Below are positions 9,999 through 19,205 of a stretch of DNA of 64,000 bases, one piece after another. The DNA is taken from NCBI GenBank assembly GCA_021776095.1, contig JAJFGO010000006.1, positions 62,001 through 126,000 on the forward strand. The letters run 5' to 3'. Positions within the stretch are counted from its first letter, which is position 1. Every line of letters starts with the position of its first letter. The stretch is from Kiloniellaceae bacterium (lineage in GTDB: Bacteria; Pseudomonadota; Alphaproteobacteria; Kiloniellales; J153). The position numbers and the translations under genes were made by a program. A model generated the notes under the pieces. It worked only from the letters and a program-made list of their open reading frames with translations, was not told the origin of the DNA and made no database searches.

Positions 9999-10903
9999 AC
10001 CGCCAATAAATCATTGATATCGCACAAAAACTGAGTGAGATTCGAACCCACGGTACGGTCCGCGGTAGTCTGCGGGCCTTCGCGCGGGGCCGCCGCGCGA
10101 GCGGGACCGGGAGAACGCAGTCTCTCGGCTGTGTCCGCGGCGTCGCGCACACTTTCTCTACTGGCCATTTCTGGAGTCCCGTTTATGCGCGGTAGGTACC
10201 GTGATGGGGCGCCCGGTATGGGTCGAGCCGACGGATTTTCGCCGCCGCGAAGGTGGCGATACCCAAGGTACTAATGTTGCCGCGGAAGTCAGTTCTGGGA
10301 GAGCCCCAAGACATTTCGCGGCACTGTCAGATTAAGGTTCTGGGTATTTTTTAATCGCCTAATAGTTGTGAAAAATCACCGGTTTTCTGCGCGCTTCATG
10401 GGGAACCTGGAATCACATTATCAACCTAATTGGCGTTAGTCTGACAAAGCCCAACAAAGTTTCGCGAGAGGAAGAAGGCTGTTTGTAGGCCGGGAAAAAT
10501 TCGTTCAAAGACTCCCCGAAATGCGAACGCTAGAACTCAACATCGTAGCGAGATGAGTATGTCCTGTCGGTAAGGTTTCCCGAATTGTTTCATTCGCACA
10601 CCAACGGCAGAAAAAAAACAGGCCGCACCACGGTCGCAATTGTCCGCAGAATCCCTGGCGATTGTTGTTGCTGAGTGGATAACGGTACGCAGCTGTCATC
10701 CACAGGTTTATGGCAACGGGAACAGAAGTACCTCTTAACAGGCGTGAGAATCCCCTTCATACTCCCAACTTAATCGAAACGGGTATTTGTTCTAAGATTT
10801 CAATTTTGAGGGAGGCGAGCGAGACACGCCGAATTCGGCGTCGCATAGCGCGATTCCCAAGGCGCCCCATCAGGGCAACCATAGCGAACCGGGGGGTGAA
10901 GCT

Positions 10904-13900
10904 GTGACGAGTTTTGGTTTTCCTAAGTCGCTGTCTATCGTTGCACGTCGTACAAATAGATTAATTGTACGACTTGATCGGCTTTTGTGCGCGCATCGGG
11001 GCGGTGTCTGGTTGAGATTACCCAAGCCTGTTCTTTGCTTGGCTGGCGCGGTTCCCGCATTGATCATTATCTTTCTGAGCGCGCCTTCTGCCGCTGATTC
11101 CGGTTGGCGGGGCGGCGGGAATTGGCCGGAGAACGGCGGCTGCACCATGGTCGGCAACCCGGCCGTGCCGGTTTGTCCCACCCCTAAAGCAGCCTGCGAC
11201 AGCCATACCGGCGGGATCTATATTTCGACCGACAGCATGTACACGGCCGTCGCGCCGGATGGCGTATCTCCGGCCTATTGGTGCAACCTGAAACACTTCC
11301 TCGGCAGTGTTTATCACTACAACGCAAAGGTGTATCCGATCTGCGATGCCGGTAGCACGCCAAGTGCCGGCGGATCGCAGGGTTGCTTGCCGATTGTCAA
11401 CCAAACGACGACAGCGGCGTGCTCCGGCTGTGGTGGGGACAATAAGGATGACAGCGGCAACCCAAAATCAGACCAAACGACGGTTGCCAACCCGGTATCC
11501 TTGCCCAACGGCAACAAATTCGAGGTCACCACGGACTTCGAGTCGGCAGGGCCGAATCCGCTACGTTTCTTTCGCTACTACAGCAGCTATTTCAACGGCG
11601 ACGGCACGATGGGCTGGTCATGGCGGCATAATTTCAGCGGCCATTTGGAATTTCCGAACGGGACGACCGTCGAGGCGCATCACGCCAACGGCGCCATCCT
11701 GACCTTTAATCAGTCAGGCAGCGATTGGGTCCCCGTCGACCCGGACATCACCTACCGCCTGGAGGCAAGCGGGGCGAACTGGTTGGTCGTCTCGAATGTC
11801 GACACGGTAGAGACCTATGACAGCGCCGGCCGATTCGCCTCGATCCAAGATCGCTCCGGCTTCACCCAGACGCTTAATTACAATGGCAGCGGGGAACTCA
11901 CCGACGTCACGGATTCCTACGGCCGGGCGCTGACCTTTACTTACGCCAATGGCCTCGTTGCGACGATGACCGACGACGACGGTCAGGTGTATGCATACAT
12001 TTACGGCAGCCTTTATCCCATGCCGGGCGGCAACACTCCCATCTTGAAGAATATCCTCTACCCGGACGACACGCCCGCCGACCCGAACGACAACCCCAAG
12101 GTCACATACCTGTATGAAGACAGTGACTTCGCGGGGGCACTAACCGGCATCGTCGACGAGCGCGGCGTGCGCGTCGCGACCTTTGCCTATGACGATTTGG
12201 GCCGAGCGACCCTGAGCGAGCATGCCGGCGGCGCCGACCGCCACGACATCGCCTACAATATCAATGGCACGGTGACAGTCACCAATCCGCTTGGCCGGGA
12301 GTCCATCTATTCCTTCGCGACCCACGCCAACGCGCCCAAGGTCACGCAGATCAACGGGCAAGCCACGGTCAACGTACCCTCCGACACAGTTCAATTCATC
12401 TACGATGCCAACGGCTACTTGGCCAGCAAGACAGACCGCGAAGGCAATGTCACCAATTACACCCGCGACGCGCGCGGGTTGGAGCTAAGCCGCACCGAGG
12501 CCGCCGGCATGCCGCTCGCGCGTACGATCACGACCACTTGGCACACGGGCTTTCGACTGCCGACGCAGATCGTCGCGCCGGGCAAGACCACGGACCTTAG
12601 CTATGACGCCAGCGGCCGCTTGACCCAAAGGACCGAGACCGACACGACCAGCCATTCGGTGCCCTATAGCACCAACGGGCAAACCCGGAGCTGGACCTAC
12701 ACCTACACCTGGAGCGTCAGCGGCCTGCTGCAATCGGCCGACGGCCCGCGCACCGACCTGACCGACGATACCCTCTACACCTACACCGCCGCCGGGGCGC
12801 TGGCCACGGTGACCAACGCGCTGAGCCAGGTGACTAGCGTGACCGCCCACAATGGCCGCGGCCTGCCGCTGAGCATTACCGATCCCAACGGCATCGTGAC
12901 CGACATGGCCTACGACGCGCGCGGGCGCTTGATATCGGTCACGGTCGATCCCGGCGCCAATCAGGCCGCCACCGCCATAACCTACGATCCGGCCGGCCAA
13001 ATCGAGACCATGACCCTGCCCGACGGGGTCACGCTCACCTACGAGTACGACGCGGCCAAACGACTGACCGCCGTCGCGGACGGTCTGGGCGAGCGGATCG
13101 AATACATCTACGACGCCATGGGGAATCGCACGGCGGAAGCCGTCAAGGCGGACGGCGGCGCGATCGCGCGCAGTCAGAGCTGGGTCTACGACGAGTTGGG
13201 CCGTCTGCTGCGCCATCTGGGCGCCGCCTCGCAACAGACCACCTATGCCTACGATTTCAACGGTAACACGGTCTCGGTGACCGATCCGCTCACCCGCGTC
13301 ACCCAAAATGCATACGATGGCCTGAACCGGTTGATTCAGGTCACCGACCCACTGCTCGGCCTGACCGACTTTGCCTACGACGTACAGGATAACCTGAGCG
13401 GCGTGACCGACCCGGTCGGCCTGACCACGAGCCATGTCGCCGACGGTTTCGGCCGGCGCATCCAGACCGCCAGCCCGGATACCGGCACCACCGTCAACGA
13501 CTACGACCCGGCGGGAAATTTGGTTTCCACCACCGACGCGCATGGGGTCGTCACAGATTTCACTTACGACGCGCTCAATCGGGTGCTGACCAGGGCCTAT
13601 CCGGCCGACCCGACACAGAACGTCAGCTACAGCTATGACGATACCTTCGGCGGTAACCATGGCGTCGGCCGCTTGACCGGCATCGCGGACACCAGCGGCA
13701 CGACCGCCTTGACCTACGACGCCCGCGGTAACGTGATTCAGGACAGCCGGGCCATCGGCGTCACGGCCTACGACACCTACTACGCCTATGATAAGGCGGA
13801 CCGTCTGACGCAAATCACTTATCCCTCCGGCCGTATCGTTACCTACAAGCGCGACGAGCTTGGCCGGGTAAAGTATGTCACCACCCAGGCCGGCGTCTTG

Positions 13901-14074
13901 TCACCAGCCTTCGTGGTTGCGTCCTCCATCGCCTACCGCCCCTTCGGGCCGGTCGAATCCTATGTTTTCGGCAACGGCGTGGCGGTATCGCTGTCTTACG
14001 ACCAGGACGGCCGCCTGACCGGGATCGATACCGGCTCAAGCACGCAAGGCTTTCAGGATCTCACCTACGCCTAG
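10904..14074 (+). CDS. RHS/YD-repeat protein, N-terminal part (membrane/signal segment, DUF6531-like start, many YD repeats), ends at an in-frame TAG
   Basis: Dozens of YDxxGRL/YDxxGN repeats; SLPNGNKFEVTTDFESAGPNPLRFFRYYSSY; hydrophobic CLAGAVPALIIIFLSAPSAAD near the N-terminus. Confidence 0.9.
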   Translation: MTSFGFPKSLSIVARRTNRLIVRLDRLLCAHRGGVWLRLPKPVLCLAGAVPALIIIFLSAPSAADSGWRGGGNWPENGGCTMVGNPAVPVCPTPKAACDSHTGGIYISTDSMYTAVAPDGVSPAYWCNLKHFLGSVYHYNAKVYPICDAGSTPSAGGSQGCLPIVNQTTTAACSGCGGDNKDDSGNPKSDQTTVANPVSLPNGNKFEVTTDFESAGPNPLRFFRYYSSYFNGDGTMGWSWRHNFSGHLEFPNGTTVEAHHANGAILTFNQSGSDWVPVDPDITYRLEASGANWLVVSNVDTVETYDSAGRFASIQDRSGFTQTLNYNGSGELTDVTDSYGRALTFTYANGLVATMTDDDGQVYAYIYGSLYPMPGGNTPILKNILYPDDTPADPNDNPKVTYLYEDSDFAGALTGIVDERGVRVATFAYDDLGRATLSEHAGGADRHDIAYNINGTVTVTNPLGRESIYSFATHANAPKVTQINGQATVNVPSDTVQFIYDANGYLASKTDREGNVTNYTRDARGLELSRTEAAGMPLARTITTTWHTGFRLPTQIVAPGKTTDLSYDASGRLTQRTETDTTSHSVPYSTNGQTRSWTYTYTWSVSGLLQSADGPRTDLTDDTLYTYTAAGALATVTNALSQVTSVTAHNGRGLPLSITDPNGIVTDMAYDARGRLISVTVDPGANQAATAITYDPAGQIETMTLPDGVTLTYEYDAAKRLTAVADGLGERIEYIYDAMGNRTAEAVKADGGAIARSQSWVYDELGRLLRHLGAASQQTTYAYDFNGNTVSVTDPLTRVTQNAYDGLNRLIQVTDPLLGLTDFAYDVQDNLSGVTDPVGLTTSHVADGFGRRIQTASPDTGTTVNDYDPAGNLVSTTDAHGVVTDFTYDALNRVLTRAYPADPTQNVSYSYDDTFGGNHGVGRLTGIADTSGTTALTYDARGNVIQDSRAIGVTAYDTYYAYDKADRLTQITYPSGRIVTYKRDELGRVKYVTTQAGVLSPAFVVASSIAYRPFGPVESYVFGNGVAVSLSYDQDGRLTGIDTGSSTQGFQDLTYA

Positions 14075-16963
14075 GATGCGGCCGGCAACATCATCACCAT
14101 CGCCGACGCGTTGACTCCCGCGCGTAACCAAAGTTTCGACTACGACGTGCTGGACCGCCTTGACGAGGCGGATGGCGCCTATGGCCTCATCACCTATGCC
14201 CACGATGGCGTCGGCAACCGCGCTTCGCGCACGATCGACGACGGCCAGACCATCCTGAGCGAACTTTACAGCTACGACGCCTTTAGCAACCGGCTCCTCT
14301 CCGTCACGCCGAGCTCCGGCCCAACCCGGAGCTTCACCTACACCGCCAACGGTCAGGTTGCGACCGACGATGCCGGGCCGGTGACGCCATCCGACTTCAC
14401 CTACGACCTCTCCAATCGCCTGGTCGGGGTGATCCAATCGGGCGTCCCGGCGGCCGCCTATGTCCACAACGCGCTCGGCCAAAGACTGGTCAAGGACCTG
14501 AACGGCACGGTGACCCACTATCACTACGACCGGGCCGGCCAACTTATCGCCGAGAGCGATGGCTTCGGCACGGTCGCGCGCGAGTACCTCCACCTGGAGG
14601 GCCTGCCGCTCGCGAACATCGAGGCGGGCGGCAGCGGCCCACTTTCCGCCGACATCGTGCTCGACAACACCGATCCCGGCGCCTCGGGCCTGGGGCCTTG
14701 GAGCTCCGACGTCACGGCGCCTGACTACCTCGGGCCGGATTACGACGCGCGCGTGGGCGGCGACGGCAGCGGTCATTTCGACTGGACCCCAACTCTGCCC
14801 TGGAGCGGCCTGTATCAGGTTTATGCCCGCTGGCCGGAGATGAGCGAGACCGAGGGCTCGACCGCGCAATACACCGTGATCCACGCAGACGGCACGTCGA
14901 ACCTCATCGTCGATCAGCGCGGCGGCAGCGGCGGCTGGTCCCTGCTCGGTACCTTTCCTCTAACCATGGGCGCCGGCCACGGCGTCAGCCTCAGCGACGC
15001 GGCGGAACCCAGCTACGCGCCCGGCGGCAGCCCACCCAGCGAAGGTGGAGAATTCATCGTCGACAGCGACGATCCCAGCGTCACCGCCGTCGTTTCTTGG
15101 CCCAATCAATCAGGCTATAGCGGCGCCTACGGTCCCGACTACCGCCGCAATTGCTGCGGGTCCGGGGCGGAATACTTGACTTGGCCAATTCCCATGACCG
15201 AGGCAGGACGCTACAAAGTTTATGCCCGCTGGCCAAAGATCACCAACAATGACGCCAGTGTGCCCTTTACGGTACATCACGATGGCGGCACGACAAATCG
15301 TTACTTCAATCAAAAGGTCATCGGCGGGATGTGGATAATCCTTGGTAGTTTCGATTTCACGCCGGGCGCCGGGCACAAGGTTGTCGTTACTGATGATATC
15401 GGGTGGTACGTAGCCGCCGATGCTGTGCGCTTCGTCAAGGACACGAGCGCGAGCGGCAGTAGCGAATTCATCGCCGACAATACCCACGCGGGTACGAGCA
15501 CGGTGGGCAGCTGGGGGACGTACGCAGGTGTGCCAGGATTCTTTTGGACTAATTTTCGCCACAGCGCCAGCATCGGGACAGGAAGCAAGGTTTTCACCTG
15601 GCCCATGCCGATTACGCAGTCCGGGCGTTACAAGGTCTATGCCCGCTGGGCGGCGGCAAGCAACTATGCGACCGATGCGCCTTACACGGTGACCCATGCC
15701 GGGGGCACGACCACGGTGCGGGTCGACCAGCGCTACAATGGCGGGCAATGGAACCTACTCGGCAGTTTCGATCTGGCGCTGGGTGCGGGTCACAAAGTGT
15801 CGCTTAGCGACGATACGGACTTTTATGCGATTGCCGACGCGATCCGCTTCGTGCTCGACGCGGGCGCGAGCGAGGCCGAGGAATTCGTCGTCGACAACAC
15901 CGACGGCGGGGCAAGCGCGCAAGGCGCCTGGGCCGGCGGCACGGCCTTTGGCGGTTTCCATGGTGAGGACTACCATTTCAAGGCGGCCGGCACGGGCACG
16001 GACAGCTTCACTTGGACGGCGCCGGTTACCCAGGCGGGCCGGACCAAGGTTTACGTCCGCTGGCCCTCCTCGGGCACCGTGGCCACCAACGCGCCCTTCA
16101 CGGTCACCCATGCCGGCGGCACCCACACGCTTGAATTGAACCAGCGGCTCAATAGCCGCGAGTGGCTCTACTTGGGCAGCTACCCCATGGAGCCGGGCAA
16201 GGGCCACGGCGTCACGCTCACCGACGCCGCCAACGGTTCGGTGGTGGCCGACGCGGTGCGCTTCGTCACCGATACCTCTACTAGCGATCCCGGAGTCTTC
16301 CCGCACAGCGTCGCCGCCGATGCGGTGCGATTTGTCTCAAATGACGCCGAGGCACCGCTTTACGTTCACGCCGATCAACTTGGCACGCCGCAAAAGATGA
16401 CCGACCAGGCCGCGGCGCTGGCCTGGGACCGGGTGCAGCGGCCCTTCGGCCAGACGGTATCCTTAACCGGCCCGGCCACGAACCCGCAACGCTTCCCGGG
16501 CCAACTTCACGACCCGGAAACCGGTTTCCACTACAACTATTTCCGCGACTACGACGCTGGCATAGGGAGATATCTACAATCCGATCCAATTGGCTTGGCC
16601 GGTGGGCTCAACACCTATGGGTATGTTGGTGGAAACCCGGTCAATTCGGTTGATCCAATGGGGCTTTTACCGACGCCCTTACCACCGTGGCGGACGCGAA
16701 CACGTGATTGCAACAGTGACGAGTATGCAGCGTGTCAAAAAGCTTGTGGACCAAGTGGAGTTCAAAGTTGCAAAATCTCTCAGACTTGGAGGATCACACG
16801 TATGAAAAACGGTTTAAGTGTCTGGGGATGGAATGACGGCCCGATGAGCTGTTCGTGCAACGAAGCCCCGAAGGATTGTCCGAAATTTGATTTTGATACG
16901 CCGTGGTGGGTGCCGTTGATACCTTTTCTCCCATTTCTTACGCCGTGGCCTGATCCGTATTGA
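14075..16963 (+). CDS. RHS protein continuation: RHS repeats, four golvesin/CBM-like repeats, RHS core (GxxRYLQSDPIGLAGGLNTYGYVGGNPVNSVDPMG) and variable C-terminal tip
   Basis: Same frame as 10904-14074; only the TAG at 14072-14074 separates them (TYA*DAAGNI); canonical RHS core motif. Confidence 0.88.
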   Translation, partial: DAAGNIITIADALTPARNQSFDYDVLDRLDEADGAYGLITYAHDGVGNRASRTIDDGQTILSELYSYDAFSNRLLSVTPSSGPTRSFTYTANGQVATDDAGPVTPSDFTYDLSNRLVGVIQSGVPAAAYVHNALGQRLVKDLNGTVTHYHYDRAGQLIAESDGFGTVAREYLHLEGLPLANIEAGGSGPLSADIVLDNTDPGASGLGPWSSDVTAPDYLGPDYDARVGGDGSGHFDWTPTLPWSGLYQVYARWPEMSETEGSTAQYTVIHADGTSNLIVDQRGGSGGWSLLGTFPLTMGAGHGVSLSDAAEPSYAPGGSPPSEGGEFIVDSDDPSVTAVVSWPNQSGYSGAYGPDYRRNCCGSGAEYLTWPIPMTEAGRYKVYARWPKITNNDASVPFTVHHDGGTTNRYFNQKVIGGMWIILGSFDFTPGAGHKVVVTDDIGWYVAADAVRFVKDTSASGSSEFIADNTHAGTSTVGSWGTYAGVPGFFWTNFRHSASIGTGSKVFTWPMPITQSGRYKVYARWAAASNYATDAPYTVTHAGGTTTVRVDQRYNGGQWNLLGSFDLALGAGHKVSLSDDTDFYAIADAIRFVLDAGASEAEEFVVDNTDGGASAQGAWAGGTAFGGFHGEDYHFKAAGTGTDSFTWTAPVTQAGRTKVYVRWPSSGTVATNAPFTVTHAGGTHTLELNQRLNSREWLYLGSYPMEPGKGHGVTLTDAANGSVVADAVRFVTDTSTSDPGVFPHSVAADAVRFVSNDAEAPLYVHADQLGTPQKMTDQAAALAWDRVQRPFGQTVSLTGPATNPQRFPGQLHDPETGFHYNYFRDYDAGIGRYLQSDPIGLAGGLNTYGYVGGNPVNSVDPMGLLPTPLPPWRTRTRDCNSDEYAACQKACGPSGVQSCKISQTWRITRMKNGLSVWGWNDGPMSCSCNEAPKDCPKFDFDTPWWVPLIPFLPFLTPWPDPY
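14641..16338 (+). repeat. Four tandem ~138-aa golvesin C-terminal/Xly-CBM-like protein repeats encoded within the RHS gene
   Basis: Units 2-4 start with EF(I/V)(V/A)D at 15050, 15464, 15881 (414- and 417-bp spacing) with shared RxKVYxRWP, PFTVTHxGGT, NQR, LGSFxxxxGxGHxVxLxDD, ADAxRFV. Confidence 0.8.
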
Positions 16964-17005
16964 TGTGGATCGGAGATACGAAGAGGCACGAACTGGAGAG
17001 ACTCA

Positions 17006-17362
17006 ATGCAATTTGAAAAGCGAGAATTAAAGCCTTATGCGATTCCAGTATCGGCGGTTGAGTTACGCAAAGGCTCAGTCTATTTCTCCGTTACTTTCGT
17101 CGACAATGATATGCGTATTCCCCTCATGGAACCTCTTGTTTTTATTGGTACGAACTTGGAAGAAGGAGATACCAGCATCTCGTATTTTCAGGACCTAGAT
17201 TCTTACCAACAAGGTGTAGGTTATCAGCTTGCCTCCGATGATGATCACGCTACCTTCATAGAATGTTCGAATGAAAGACTCAATAATATTTTCGAATTCG
17301 AGAATGCGCTCGAAGTCTTAATGCGATGTTCACTCCGGCGAAAGGCAGATAACGAACGGTAA
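17006..17362 (+). CDS. Small acidic 118-aa protein immediately downstream of the RHS tip; candidate cognate immunity protein
   Basis: Start 43 bp after RHS stop, same strand, no recognised family; AT-richer composition shared with the RHS tip. Confidence 0.55.
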   Translation: MQFEKRELKPYAIPVSAVELRKGSVYFSVTFVDNDMRIPLMEPLVFIGTNLEEGDTSISYFQDLDSYQQGVGYQLASDDDHATFIECSNERLNNIFEFENALEVLMRCSLRRKADNER

Positions 17363-17444
17363 TTTACGAAAGGGGCGGCAGATCTTACTATCCAATGTTC
17401 AATTATCCGGGGTTGGGATTACAGAGTTATAGTACTTAGTTTCG

Positions 17445-17735
17445 AGTCTTCACCTGGGCGATGCCAATAACGTCGGTGGGGCGCTACAAGGTCTTTGTCC
17501 ACGAGCTGGCCGCGGGTACCCACGCGGTTTCTCTTAATCAGCGGCTCAATGGTGCGAGCTAGAATTTTTGGGGCAACTATCCCATGTATCCGGGCGCCGG
17601 CCACTAGATGGTGCTCGGCGACGATGACAGCATCCTCGTGGCCGACACGGTGCGCTTCGTCACCGATACCTCGACCAGCAATCCCGGAGTTTTCCCGCGC
17701 AGCGTCGCCGCCGATGCGGTGCGATTTGTCTCAAA
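17445..17735 (+). pseudogene. Decayed partial duplicate of golvesin-like repeat 4 of the RHS gene
   Basis: FTWAMPITSVGRYKVF..GTHAVSLNQRLNGAS*NFWGNYPMYPGAGH*MVLGDDDSILVADTVRFVTDTSTSNPGVFPRSVAADAVRFVS matches 16010-16338; in-frame stops; cut by the IS at 17736. Confidence 0.85.
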
Positions 17736-18541
17736 GGTAGTGTCAGAGCAAATTGGCTTGAGCCGGGGAGTGGCGTTCCGTAGCCTTAGGCGATGCGTAA
17801 TCCCTTCCGCTATTTCAACTCTTCGCCCGAGGTGATCCGCCTCGTAGTGATGATGTACATCCGCTATCCGCTGTCGTTGAGGCAGGTCGAAGATCTCCTG
17901 TTCGAGCGTGGGATTGATATCTGCCACGAGACAGTTCGATTCTGGTGGAACCGGTTCGGTCCAATGTTCGCTGCGGAAATCCGGAAGCGACGGGTTCATC
18001 ATCAATCTTATTCCCGATGGCGCTGGCACCTGGACGAGGTATTCGTGCGGATCAGTGGCGAGACGCATTACCTATGGCGCGCCGTTGATCACGAAGGCGA
18101 GGTGCTCGAGGTTTACGCCTCGAAACGCCGGGATCGCGTTGCTGCGCTGAAGTTTATCAAGCGTGCGATGAAACGCTATGGCCGACCACGGGCGATCGTC
18201 ACTGATCGTCTTCGGTCATGCCGAGCAGCGATGAATGTGATCGGTAATGCCGCCAACCAGACTTGTGGTCGCTGGCTCAACAACCGGGTGGAAAACTCGC
18301 ACCAGCCGTTCCGACGACGAGAAGTCGTGATGGCGAAATTCAGGGACATCAAGACCCTGCAGAAATTCGCCTCCGTCCGAGCCTCTATCCATAACCATTT
18401 CAACCTGGAACGTCACCTCAAACGCCGCGATATCTTTAAGCGGAACCGCTCCGCAGCCCTGGCCGAATGGCGTCAATTGGGCGCATAAAGCTCGCATCAT
18501 CCGGTAACTCGGAGACCGGTTCGCATTGGACTGACACTACC
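17736..18541 (+). mobile_element. IS6-family insertion sequence, 806 bp, apparently intact
   Basis: Terminal inverted repeats GGTAGTGTCAG (17736) / CTGACACTACC (ends 18541) flank the transposase ORF. Confidence 0.9.
17793..18488 (+). CDS. IS6-family transposase (DDE)
   Basis: 231 aa; YPLSLRQVEDLLFERGIDICHETVRFWWNRFGP, WHLDEVFVRI, IVTDRLRS, NRVENSHQPFRRRE. Confidence 0.95.
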   Translation: MRNPFRYFNSSPEVIRLVVMMYIRYPLSLRQVEDLLFERGIDICHETVRFWWNRFGPMFAAEIRKRRVHHQSYSRWRWHLDEVFVRISGETHYLWRAVDHEGEVLEVYASKRRDRVAALKFIKRAMKRYGRPRAIVTDRLRSCRAAMNVIGNAANQTCGRWLNNRVENSHQPFRRREVVMAKFRDIKTLQKFASVRASIHNHFNLERHLKRRDIFKRNRSAALAEWRQLGA

Positions 18542-18542
18542 C

Positions 18543-19109
18543 CTGGACGCGCTCCGCGGCACCTTCACCGAAAGCGAGCTGCGCGATCTGGCCGACGACC
18601 GGACCGCGACCAGCAGGTCCGTCACCCTGGGCGCGTCGCATCCGCTGAATACGGTCTATCAGGTCAGCGGCGATTTCACGGCATCCGATCTATCGGGCAC
18701 CGAAACCTCCGGCGGCGTGGAGGGGTTCGAGGGTACCGGTGTCGAATATTTCTACTCTGCCCAGTTGATCGGCAGCGGAGTCATTGAGGACGGCGATTTG
18801 ACGGTCGTGGGCCTTCGATACTCGGACTTAAGCACGTCGGATCGCTATACCATCGACCTAAATACCCGCTATCCGGTCGATCGGTCCTTCCGCGTGAACC
18901 CGCGCCTGCGCAGCGATTACCGGGACAACAAGAACAACGACGGAACCCGGATCTCGCTACGCCCCTCGATCCGTTTCGACTACCTCTGGAACCGGGAGCT
19001 ATCGCTGGAATTCGACATCGGCGGTGAGTGGAACAGGGACAAACGCGATGGTGTCTCGGAAGATTCCTTCGACCTCTTCACCATTATCGGATACCGCGTC
19101 GATTTCTAG
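18543..19109 (+). pseudogene. C-terminal fragment of an outer-membrane beta-barrel type protein, 5' end removed at the IS6 boundary
   Basis: Frame open from the IS edge: LDALRGTFTESELRDLADDRTATSRSVTLGASHPL...YTIDLNTRYPVDRSFRVNPRLRSDYRDNKNNDGTRISLRPSIRFDY...YRVDF*; alternating strands, terminal aromatic Phe. Confidence 0.6.
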
Positions 19110-19117
19110 CACTGCGC

Positions 19118-19195
19118 TTGGCTGAGAACCGTCACCTCAACCGCCGCGAAATCTTCGAGCAGAACCCACCTATCGCTCTGATCGAGTGGCTGCCG
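19118..19195 (+). pseudogene. IS6-family transposase C-terminal relic
   Basis: AENRHLNRREIFEQNPPIALIEWLP aligns with LERHLKRRDIFKRNRSAALAEWRQL of the intact element. Confidence 0.8.
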
Positions 19196-19205
19196 CGCAG
19201 GGTCT

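Noticed and set aside
10035-10051. Possible complete tRNA gene on the minus strand
   Set aside because: Only a T-arm-like segment is recognisable; I could not assemble acceptor, D and anticodon arms around it
9868-10168. Minus-strand ORFs of 94 and 71 aa
   Set aside because: Translations are the TTCCCTGTT/palindrome repeat read through (PVKQGKNREIS...); typical spurious ORFs of repeats
12485-13813. 442-aa minus-strand ORF antisense to the RHS gene (also 14036-14884 and 15755-16306)
   Set aside because: Low-complexity Val/Gly/Arg/Asp-rich translation arising from RHS codon periodicity on the opposite strand; no recognisable family
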